Assembly (NCBI GenBank): GCA_902766215.1
Contig: CACXCV010000036.1
Span: 1 to 8,103, forward strand
DNA from: Oscillospiraceae bacterium
GTDB taxonomy: Bacteria; Bacillota; Clostridia; Oscillospirales; Oscillospiraceae
Reading direction: 5' to 3'
DNA: 8,103 nt
Of the stretch, positions 1-6,424 are shown one piece after another. Each line of letters begins with the position of its first letter. The first letter of the stretch is position 1. The position numbers were made by a program, and so were the translations under genes. The notes below the pieces were generated by a model, which saw nothing but the letters and a program-made list of their open reading frames with translations, made no database searches and was not told the DNA's origin.

Positions 1-300
1 CTGGACACCGCCGCTGCCGTGGACGAGGCCAAGGGCGAGCTGAACATCTTTGTCATCAACCGCAACTGGGAGAGCGACATCAACGCCGACATCGACGTGA
101 GCGGCTTTGAGGGCTGGGAGTTTGTCGAGCATATCCAGATGTACACCGAGGACATGGAGGCCCGCAACACCTTTGAGGCGCCCAACGCCATCCAGCCCAC
201 GGTGAACACCAAGGCTGTGATGAAGGACGGCAAGCTCAACACCGATCTCAAGCGCCTGTCCTGGAACGTGCTCCGCTTCCGCAAGCCCGAAGCAAAATAA
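1..300 (+). CDS. GH51 alpha-L-arabinofuranosidase, C-terminal fragment (5' end outside window)
   Basis: The frame is open from base 1 to a TAA at 298-300, so this is the last 99 residues of a gene that starts upstream, not a short gene starting at the ATG-like codon at 19. A hand alignment with the final 98 residues of the GH51 enzyme at 4695-6317 gives about 58 identities and no gaps until the last residue. Shared blocks include DEAKG, FVINRNWE, DVSGFEGW, ARNT and LSWNV.RFRK. That part of the family is the C-terminal beta-sandwich, so the catalytic barrel and both catalytic glutamates are outside the window. The parent enzyme would be a cytoplasmic exo-arabinofuranosidase of about 540 residues, paralogous to the later gene. 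The next gene starts 15 bases downstream, which implies co-transcription. The family is secure through the paralog; the activity is inferred. Confidence 0.88.
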   Translation: MDTAAAVDEAKGELNIFVINRNWESDINADIDVSGFEGWEFVEHIQMYTEDMEARNTFEAPNAIQPTVNTKAVMKDGKLNTDLKRLSWNVLRFRKPEAK

Positions 301-315
301 GAAGGGAGGATCGTC

Positions 316-2784
316 ATGGCGAAACTGCAGGTTCAAACGAAGAAAGTTCGTTTCCCTGTGGCACCGACCCTGTACGGCCTGTTTTTTGAAGATATCAACC
401 GATCCGGCGACGGCGGCCTGTATCCGGAGATGCTGCGCAACCGCTCGTTTGACGACAGCGTGATCCCCGCGGATCTGAAGGAGAAGGATGGCTGGCTGTA
501 TAACGACAATGGCTATCCCTTTGCCTATTATAATGGCGAGGGCTTTCAGCGCTGGATTCGGGACAACAACAACGGCGAACTGACGCCGATTCCCGCCTGG
601 TATGCCGAGGGCGCGCAGATGCGCCTGGAGACCGAGCACACCCTGAACGCCAAACGCGAGGCGGCGCTGGAGGTTGCCTTCGAGCCGGACGGCCGCGTCT
701 GGAACATTGGCTATGCCGGCGTGCCGGCGCAGGCGGGCGAGGCATATCACCTGTATCTGTTTGCGCAGGTTGAGCAGACGACGCCGCTGGAGCTGTCGAT
801 TGAGGCAGAGGGCCAGTGCCTTTGCAGCTGCCGGCTGACGCTGACCGGCGCCGGCTTTGTCCGCTATGACATGGTACTGGTTCCCAGCGCCACCAGCGGC
901 AAGGGCCGCTTTGTGATCAAGGCGCCCAAGGGCGGCAAGGTGCTCTTCGGCTTTATGTCTCTGATGCCGATGAACACCTATCGCGGCCACGGCCTGCGGC
1001 TGGATCTGGCCGAAAAGCTGGAGGCGATGCACCCGGCGTTCCTCCGCTTCCCGGGCGGCTGCATAGTAGAGGGCATGTCCCTGTCCACGGCCATGCGCTT
1101 TTCTGAGACGGTTGGCCCCGTTTGGGAGCGCAAGGGTCACATCAACGTGTGGGAATACCGCATGACGGACGGCCTGGGCTATCATGAGTATCTCCAGCTG
1201 TGCGAGGATCTGGGCGCCGAGGCGCTGTATGTCTGCAACTGCGGCATGACCTGCCAGGGCCGCCGCTGCGTGCTGATGGAGAACGAAGAGCTGGACAAAA
1301 TGCTGCAGGAGGCGCTGGACGCGCTGGAGTATGCGCTGGGTCCGGTGGACTCCAAGTGGGGCGCACTGCGTGCCCGGATGGGCCATCCCGCTCCCTTCCG
1401 CCTGAACTATCTGGAGATCGGCAACGAGAACATGGGCGAGGAGTACGAGCACCGCTATGAGCTGTTCCGCAGCACGATTCTGGCCAGGTATCCGCACCTG
1501 AAGATCGTCGCCAACACCCATGTGGAGCGCAGCGGCCTGAAGCTGGACATTGCCGACGAGCATTTCTATGACCGGACGGAGTGGTTTGCACGCAACTCGC
1601 ACTATTACGATGCGTATGACCGCAATGGCCCCGAAATCTTTGTGGGCGAGTTTGCCGTGACCAGCGGTCCGATCCACACGCTGTATCCGGCCGTGGGCGA
1701 GGCAATGTTTATGATCGGCATGGAACGCAACCAGGATATCGTGACCCTGGCGGCGTATGCTCCGCTGTTTGAAAACATTCACTATGCGCTGTGGAACCCT
1801 AACCTGATTGTGTTTGACAACCTGCGCAGCTATGGACTGCCGTCGTATTCCGTGTGGAGACTGTTCGGCGGCAGCCGCGGCAAGGAGGTTGTGCAGAGCC
1901 AGCAGGAAAGCGGCATCATTTATGTGCCGTATGTCAAGGGCGGCCCGGCGCTGCTGAGCGCCGGCGGCACGGCCTATCGCAACGCCAGCTGGAACGGCGC
2001 TCCCGTGGCTGCGACGCGCGAGCTGCTGGGCCATGTGAAGGCCGAGGGCGACGGGTTTGTCGTGGCGGCCCCCAATGAGGACGAGCTGGATCCGATGATG
2101 CGCCGCTTTGGCTTTGGCGACCGCACGATGGTTGTGCTGGGCGACGACGACAGTTCGCGCCAGGGCGTGTTCGAGGTGGAAGCGCTGGCCTGCGAGGGCA
2201 AGGAGATTTCTATCGGCGTCTGCTGCTGCCCGCTGCCCCAGGGCTATATGGGCAACGACGAAAAGCGCGAGGATCCCTGGTCGATGCACAACCTGCGCCC
2301 GGTGACCTGGACGATCAAGGACGGCAAGAGCGTCGTAACCGAGGGCTCCGGCATGCGCCCGGTGGTGCTCAGCAAGGAGATTGCCATCGACTTTGACGCC
2401 AGCGTCTACCACAAGATGAAGATGGTCAACACCGGCACGGCAGTTGAATGCTGGCTGGACGGCGCGCTGCTGCACACGGCGGAGCTGCCGCACTATGAGG
2501 CCATTCAGACCGTGGCGCTGAACGACGGCGAGGACCTGATCCTGAAGATTGCCCACATCGGCGATCAGCCGGAGCAGGTGGAGATCCAGCTGGACTGCGA
2601 GGTGGAGTCGGCGTATACCGTCGGCCTGCTGACCGGCGCGCCGGACGACTGCAACTCGCTGGAAGAGCCGGAGAAGGTTGCGGATCATACCGTAACCTGC
2701 ACCGGCGCGGCAAAGACCTTTGTATACGAGGCGCCGGCCTATTCGGTCAGTGTGCTTCGCCTTCACAAGTCTCAGACCCAATAA
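316..2784 (+). CDS. Long-form GH51 alpha-L-arabinofuranosidase (ASD1-type, with inserted jelly-roll domain)
   Basis: This 822-residue enzyme would remove terminal alpha-L-arabinofuranosyl groups from arabinoxylan, arabinan or related oligosaccharides by a retaining mechanism. The N-terminal strand (LYGLFFEDIN, about 19-28; GGLYPEMLRNRSF, 33-45) begins the GH51 fold. Residues about 56-225 match the position of the CBM4_9-like jelly roll in plant ASD1 enzymes. The barrel resumes at TYRGHG (221-226), followed by RFPGGC (244-249), WGALRARMGHP (348-358), YLEIGNEN with acid/base Glu371 (365-372), and EIFVGEFAVTSG with nucleophile Glu445 (440-451). After about 530 comes the C-terminal beta-domain, apparently carrying a LamG/DUF1080-like insert (YHKMKMVNTG...CWLDGALLH). 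There is no signal peptide, so it is cytoplasmic. The ATG is 6 bases after GGGAGG (304-309). It probably shares a transcript with the gene ending at 300, and a terminator follows. Clusters of cysteines (307/309/313/318; 636-638) are unusual. Confidence 0.93.
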   Translation: MAKLQVQTKKVRFPVAPTLYGLFFEDINRSGDGGLYPEMLRNRSFDDSVIPADLKEKDGWLYNDNGYPFAYYNGEGFQRWIRDNNNGELTPIPAWYAEGAQMRLETEHTLNAKREAALEVAFEPDGRVWNIGYAGVPAQAGEAYHLYLFAQVEQTTPLELSIEAEGQCLCSCRLTLTGAGFVRYDMVLVPSATSGKGRFVIKAPKGGKVLFGFMSLMPMNTYRGHGLRLDLAEKLEAMHPAFLRFPGGCIVEGMSLSTAMRFSETVGPVWERKGHINVWEYRMTDGLGYHEYLQLCEDLGAEALYVCNCGMTCQGRRCVLMENEELDKMLQEALDALEYALGPVDSKWGALRARMGHPAPFRLNYLEIGNENMGEEYEHRYELFRSTILARYPHLKIVANTHVERSGLKLDIADEHFYDRTEWFARNSHYYDAYDRNGPEIFVGEFAVTSGPIHTLYPAVGEAMFMIGMERNQDIVTLAAYAPLFENIHYALWNPNLIVFDNLRSYGLPSYSVWRLFGGSRGKEVVQSQQESGIIYVPYVKGGPALLSAGGTAYRNASWNGAPVAATRELLGHVKAEGDGFVVAAPNEDELDPMMRRFGFGDRTMVVLGDDDSSRQGVFEVEALACEGKEISIGVCCCPLPQGYMGNDEKREDPWSMHNLRPVTWTIKDGKSVVTEGSGMRPVVLSKEIAIDFDASVYHKMKMVNTGTAVECWLDGALLHTAELPHYEAIQTVALNDGEDLILKIAHIGDQPEQVEIQLDCEVESAYTVGLLTGAPDDCNSLEEPEKVADHTVTCTGAAKTFVYEAPAYSVSVLRLHKSQTQ

Positions 2785-2802
2785 GGCGGCCGTCAGAAGA
2801 GT

Positions 2803-2835
2803 GGCCGGGACCCGAACCGGTCCCGGCCGGCTTTT
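2803..2835 (+). terminator. Rho-independent terminator after the long GH51 gene
   Basis: A perfect 10-bp GC-rich inverted repeat (GGCCGGGACC at 2803-2812 and GGTCCCGGCC at 2819-2828) flanks a 6-base loop. Three bases later comes TTTT (2832-2835). It lies 18 bases after the stop codon of the upstream gene and before a new promoter, which is where an operon end is expected. The stem is very strong. The T-run is short, so termination may be incomplete. Confidence 0.78.
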
Positions 2836-2980
2836 CGTACGCAGGGCTTATTTGCGGGCAAAAGATGCTTGCGCTTTCGCTTTATAAAAGATTTGTGTCG
2901 ATTTTGCGACTTGAGCAGAATTGGCTGCAAGCAATAGACAGAATTGTGCTTTTTAAAAGGGGAAGCAAACGGAACAGGTA

Positions 2981-3009
2981 TTGCAGAGTGCACAATATAG
3001 TGATATAAT
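2981..3009 (+). promoter_or_regulatory. Sigma-A promoter of the esterase-GH51-lipoprotein unit
   Basis: TTGCAG (2981-2986, four of six consensus bases) is followed by a 17-bp spacer and a perfect TATAAT (3004-3009). A TG at 3001-3002 one base before the -10 makes it an extended -10 element. The surrounding DNA is AT-rich, unlike the genes. Transcription would begin near 3014-3016, giving a leader of about 130 nt before the esterase ATG. The leader contains a small 6-bp hairpin (3032-3048). Confidence 0.75.
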
Positions 3010-3133
3010 TTAGACAATCAGTATTAAAGAATGACGGTTGCGCCGTCAATGCATAGCTGCTGCAAGAGAATGTAATCGCAGAATCGGTATACTGCGCAAG
3101 AAAATGAAAAAAACATGCAATATTTTATCACAG

Positions 3134-3140
3134 AAAGGAG
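3134..3140 (+). promoter_or_regulatory. Ribosome binding site that fixes the esterase start
   Basis: AAAGGAG ends 8 bases before the ATG at 3149. In-frame upstream candidates (TTG at 3038, ATG at 3104) have no Shine-Dalgarno sequence. They would add residues unlike the family's N-terminus and with no signal-peptide character. Confidence 0.85.
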
Positions 3141-3148
3141 CCACTTCT

Positions 3149-4660
3149 ATGATTCGCAAAGCAATTGTGGAGGGCGGCGTTGTCCGCGGCATTCCCGCGG
3201 CCGATCCGCGCATCACTGCCTTTAAGGGCATTCCCTTTGCAGCCCCTCCCGTGGGCGAGAACCGCTGGCGCGCTCCGCAGCCGGTGGAGCCGTGGGACGG
3301 TGAACTGATCTGCGCGGAGTTTGCGCCGATCTCCATGCAGCCCATTCCCGGCTTGAACAAGGACGATATCTATTCCCGTGAGTGGAATGTAGACCCCGAA
3401 ATCCCCATGGACGAGGACTGTCTGTATCTGAATGTGTGGACCCCGGCCAAGTCGGCGGATGAAAAGCTGCCGGTCTATGTCTGGTATTTTGGCGGCGGCC
3501 TGCAGGTGGGCAACCCGGCTGAGATGGAGTTTGACGGCGAGCGTCTTGCCCGCCGCGGCATCGTGGTTGTCACGGTGAACTATCGCGTGAACGTGTTCGG
3601 CTTTTTGGCGCATCCGCAGCTGACGGCCGAGCAGCCCGAGGCGCCGGCCAACTTTGGCCACCTGGATCAGCAGGCCGGTACCCGCTGGGTCAAGCGCAAC
3701 ATCGCGGCCTTTGGCGGCGATCCGGACAACATTACCATCGGCGGCCAGTCGGCCGGCGGCGGCAGCGTTTGCGCACAGCTGACCTCGCCGCAGAACGAGG
3801 GCCTGTTCCAAAAGGCGATTATCGAGAGTGGCATGTCCGGCGGCGTGTTCGGCCGGATGCCCCGCGGTACCACCTTTGCCGATGCTGAGCAGCAGGGCGT
3901 GAAGTTCTTTGACTTCCTGGGCGTGAAAACGCTGGAGGAGGCTCGGGCTTTGAACGCAGAGCTGATCCGCGACAAGTGCACTGCTTTCCACGGCTTCTTC
4001 GGCACGGTTTCCGACGGCAAGTTCCAGCTGGACAATGCTTCGAACAACCTGATGCGCGGCAAGCGCCTGCGCGTGCCGCTGCTGGTGACCCGCACCACTG
4101 ACGAGTTCAAGTCCGGTCTGCGTGCCGAGAGCATGGACGAGTTCAAGCAGAAGGCTGCTGAGATCTTTGGCGACCGTGCGGACGAGTTCCTGTCCCTGTG
4201 CGGTGACGATCTGGAGAAGGCTGTTCAGGCCAGCATGACCAGCGGGATCGAGATTGCGGCCCGTTCGCTGCAGCATCGCGACGAGGAGCTGGGCATCCAG
4301 GAGCCGATTTACTATGGCGTGTTCGACGCCGAAATCCCCGGCTGGGACCACCCGGGCACGTTCCACTCGGTGGATCTGTGGTTCTTCTTTGAAACGCTGG
4401 CCAAGTGCTGGCGCCCCTTCGTCGGCAAGCATTATGACCTGGCACGGCAGATGTGCAACTATTGGGCCAACTTTATCCGCAGCGGCAATCCCAACGGCGA
4501 CGATGCCGACGGTACCCCGATGCCCGAGTGGAAGCCCATCCGCAACGACGAGCCGAACGCCATGTGGTTTGCTGATCAGTCGACCCCGAAGGTCGACACG
4601 CCTGATGCCATGGTACAGCTGCAAAAGGCTGTGTATATGGAAAATATGCCGAAGGATTGA
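3149..4660 (+). CDS. Type-B carboxylesterase (COesterase family), probable cytoplasmic acyl/hydroxycinnamoyl esterase
   Basis: A 503-residue alpha/beta-hydrolase of the type-B carboxylesterase family, of normal length for bacterial members. In order: the N-terminal FKGIPFAAPPVGENRW (25-40); EDCLYLNVWTP (89-99); the oxyanion-hole loop YFGGG (113-117); VTVNYRVNVFGFL (141-153); the nucleophile elbow GGQSAGG with Ser201 (198-204); the likely acid Glu319 in TTDEF (316-320); and the likely catalytic His406 in GTFHSVDLWF (403-412). There is no signal peptide, so it is cytoplasmic. The family hydrolyses carboxylic esters and the natural substrate cannot be read from sequence. Its place between arabinofuranosidase genes suggests removal of acetyl or feruloyl groups from imported arabinoxylan fragments (inference). 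The start at 3149 is chosen on AAAGGAG. It is first in its transcription unit, with 34 bases to the next gene. Confidence 0.92.
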   Translation: MIRKAIVEGGVVRGIPAADPRITAFKGIPFAAPPVGENRWRAPQPVEPWDGELICAEFAPISMQPIPGLNKDDIYSREWNVDPEIPMDEDCLYLNVWTPAKSADEKLPVYVWYFGGGLQVGNPAEMEFDGERLARRGIVVVTVNYRVNVFGFLAHPQLTAEQPEAPANFGHLDQQAGTRWVKRNIAAFGGDPDNITIGGQSAGGGSVCAQLTSPQNEGLFQKAIIESGMSGGVFGRMPRGTTFADAEQQGVKFFDFLGVKTLEEARALNAELIRDKCTAFHGFFGTVSDGKFQLDNASNNLMRGKRLRVPLLVTRTTDEFKSGLRAESMDEFKQKAAEIFGDRADEFLSLCGDDLEKAVQASMTSGIEIAARSLQHRDEELGIQEPIYYGVFDAEIPGWDHPGTFHSVDLWFFFETLAKCWRPFVGKHYDLARQMCNYWANFIRSGNPNGDDADGTPMPEWKPIRNDEPNAMWFADQSTPKVDTPDAMVQLQKAVYMENMPKD

Positions 4661-4694
4661 CGAGTCCTAACCTGACAGGAAAGGAGGGAAACAC

Positions 4695-6317
4695 ATGCCG
4701 AAAAAAGCGAAAATCACTGTACATCCTGCATTTCGCATTGGCGATATCTCGCCGAGACTGTACAGCTCGTTCCTGGAGCCGATTGGTACCATGGTAAACG
4801 GGACAATGTTCAACCCCAAGCATCCCACGGCGGACGACAAGGGCTTCCGCGGCGACATCATTGCCGCCCTGCGGAACACACCCAATCCTGCTGTGCGCCT
4901 GCCGGGAGGCAACTTTGTCTCTGGATGGGACTGGAAGGATTCCATTGGTCCGATGGAGCAGCGCAAGTGCCATCTTGACCTTGCCTGGCACCAGTACATC
5001 CCCAACGACGTGGGCCACGACGAGTATCTGCAGTGGGCAGAGCGCATTGGCGCCGAGCCGCTGTATACGCTCAACCTGGGAACGGCAAACATCAACGATG
5101 CAATTTATTGTGTGGAGTATACCAACCACGAGGGCGGCACCTACTGGTCCGACCTGCGCAGAAAGAACGGCCATGAGAAACCCTATGGTGTAAAAACCTG
5201 GTATCTGGGCAACGAAATGGACGGCCCCTGGCAGATCGCCTCATGGGAACGCGACCCGAAAGGCTATGGTATCCACGCTAACGAGGTGTCCAAAGCGATC
5301 AAATGGGTGGACGGCACGATCGAAACTGCTGTATGCGGATCGTCATCGCCATTCCTGACGCATTATCCGGAATGGGATATGCAGGTGCTGGAGCAGTGCT
5401 ATGAATCGGTGGACTATGTCTCGGTTCATCACTACCACACGGCGCCTGTGGGCGACTTTGGCGCGCTGCTGGGCGGCTCGATTTACTATGAGGAGTTTAT
5501 CAACACCGAGGCTGCGATGCTGGATTATCTCCAGACCAAATGCCGCAGCCCCAAGAAAATGATGATCTCCTTTGACGAATATGGGGCGATGACCAGACCT
5601 GTGAAGGGCCAGCTGCGCTATGGCGAGGGGCCGCACAGCGCCTATGCCAAGCACTATGTCTTCGACCCGAATCGCAAATATGTCCGTCATGACCCGGACA
5701 ACATGACGCCGGGCCGCAGCGGCATCACGCAGCGTCCGGGCGACATGATTGGCGCACTGGGCAATGCGTCTGTGCTGCTGGCGTTTCTGCGGCACGCTGA
5801 CCGTGTGAAGATTGGCTGCATGACTGGAGGGCTGAGCACTCTGGTGGCGTCTGACAGAGAGCATCTCTGGAAGACGGCCGGGTACTATCCCTTTGTGCAG
5901 CTGATGCAGTTTGGTCAGGGTGTGTCAATGCGCACCAGCGTGGCATGTGATACCTTCGACCTGCCGGGCTACGCGCTGGACGAAACGTCTCAGTACGCAG
6001 CACGGGAAGGACTCCCCTTCATCGACAGCGCGGCCGCGCTGGACGAAGCCAAGGGTACGCTGACTGTGTTTGTCATCAACCGCAACTGGGAAGCGGACAA
6101 CACAGTGGAGCTGGATGTTTCGGGATTTGAGGGCTGGCGCTTTGAGGAGCACATCCGAATGTATTCGGATGATCTTGATGCGCGCAACACTTGGGAAAAT
6201 CCCGAGGCAATCCGGCCAGCAGTTGATCCTGACACGACCTGTATCGATGGCAAGGTCACGGCAAACCTGAAAAGCCTTTCCTGGAACGTGTTCCGTTTCA
6301 GAAAGCAAGCGCCTTAA
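4695..6317 (+). CDS. AbfA-type GH51 arabinofuranosidase with altered active-site residues
   Basis: A 540-residue enzyme close to the usual length of about 500 for the intracellular AbfA type of GH51. Visible landmarks are SSFLEPIG with Glu28, RLPGGNF (68-74), DLAWHQ (95-100), LNLGT (126-130), WYLGNEMDGPWQ with acid/base Glu174 (169-180), VCGSS (213-217), VSVHHY (242-247) and SFDEYG with nucleophile Glu295 (292-297). The C-terminal beta-domain follows and resembles the fragment at 1-300 (about 59% identity). The usual motif after the nucleophile (DEWNVW) is DEYGAM here, and the usual AQLVN stretch reads TGGLS (377-381). Two residues that normally contact the sugar therefore look changed, and specificity may differ from classic arabinofuranosidases. 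There is no signal peptide. AAGGAGG (4681-4687) precedes the ATG by 7 bases. It is likely co-transcribed with the esterase. Confidence 0.92.
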   Translation: MPKKAKITVHPAFRIGDISPRLYSSFLEPIGTMVNGTMFNPKHPTADDKGFRGDIIAALRNTPNPAVRLPGGNFVSGWDWKDSIGPMEQRKCHLDLAWHQYIPNDVGHDEYLQWAERIGAEPLYTLNLGTANINDAIYCVEYTNHEGGTYWSDLRRKNGHEKPYGVKTWYLGNEMDGPWQIASWERDPKGYGIHANEVSKAIKWVDGTIETAVCGSSSPFLTHYPEWDMQVLEQCYESVDYVSVHHYHTAPVGDFGALLGGSIYYEEFINTEAAMLDYLQTKCRSPKKMMISFDEYGAMTRPVKGQLRYGEGPHSAYAKHYVFDPNRKYVRHDPDNMTPGRSGITQRPGDMIGALGNASVLLAFLRHADRVKIGCMTGGLSTLVASDREHLWKTAGYYPFVQLMQFGQGVSMRTSVACDTFDLPGYALDETSQYAAREGLPFIDSAAALDEAKGTLTVFVINRNWEADNTVELDVSGFEGWRFEEHIRMYSDDLDARNTWENPEAIRPAVDPDTTCIDGKVTANLKSLSWNVFRFRKQAP

Positions 6318-6357
6318 CCCTGAATTCAACCAGTGCTTTTCGGGCGCAGAACAATGA

Positions 6358-6384
6358 TCCGCGGCGAACCATCGACGCTGCGGA
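6358..6384 (+). other. Hairpin in the leader of the lipoprotein gene
   Basis: A 9-bp stem (6358-6366 with 6376-6384, including one G-U wobble) encloses a 9-base loop. No T-run follows, so it is not a terminator. It lies in the 107-base gap between the GH51 and lipoprotein genes. It could be a processing or stability element that raises expression of the binding protein relative to the upstream enzymes, but this is inference. Confidence 0.4.
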
Positions 6385-6392
6385 AACCAACG

Positions 6393-6406
6393 GTATTGTA
6401 CAATAC
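6393..6406. promoter_or_regulatory. Perfect 14-bp palindrome, candidate operator
   Basis: GTATTGTACAATAC is its own reverse complement. It ends 2 bases before the AGGAGG (6409-6414) of the lipoprotein gene. Its TTGTACAA core resembles half-site arrangements bound by GntR-type sugar regulators such as AraR or TreR. No regulator gene is in the window, and no convincing promoter is seen next to it, so the operator role is a hypothesis. Confidence 0.35.
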
Positions 6407-6424
6407 TTAGGAGGAAAACAAAGG

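Noticed and set aside
3070..3083. cre-like sequence in the esterase leader
   Set aside because: It has three mismatches, including both bases of the conserved terminal CA.
3038..3148. N-terminal extension of the esterase from TTG 3038 or ATG 3104
   Set aside because: There is no ribosome binding site at either codon, the added residues are unlike the family, and AAAGGAG is ideally placed for the ATG at 3149.
3128..4624. 498-residue minus-strand open frame opposite the esterase
   Set aside because: It is a codon-for-codon shadow of a well-supported GC-rich gene, has no recognisable domain, and the + strand has the catalytic motifs and ribosome binding site.
1..6317. Recent gene duplication or recombination between the fragment at 1-300 and the gene at 4695-6317
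   Set aside because: About 59% protein identity with clearly diverged DNA indicates an old paralogy, and no flanking repeats or mobile-element remnants were seen.
6372..6404. Promoter using the palindrome as a -10 (TATTGT or TACAAT)
   Set aside because: The matching -35 hexamers are poor or at wrong spacing, and transcription would start inside or after the ribosome binding site.
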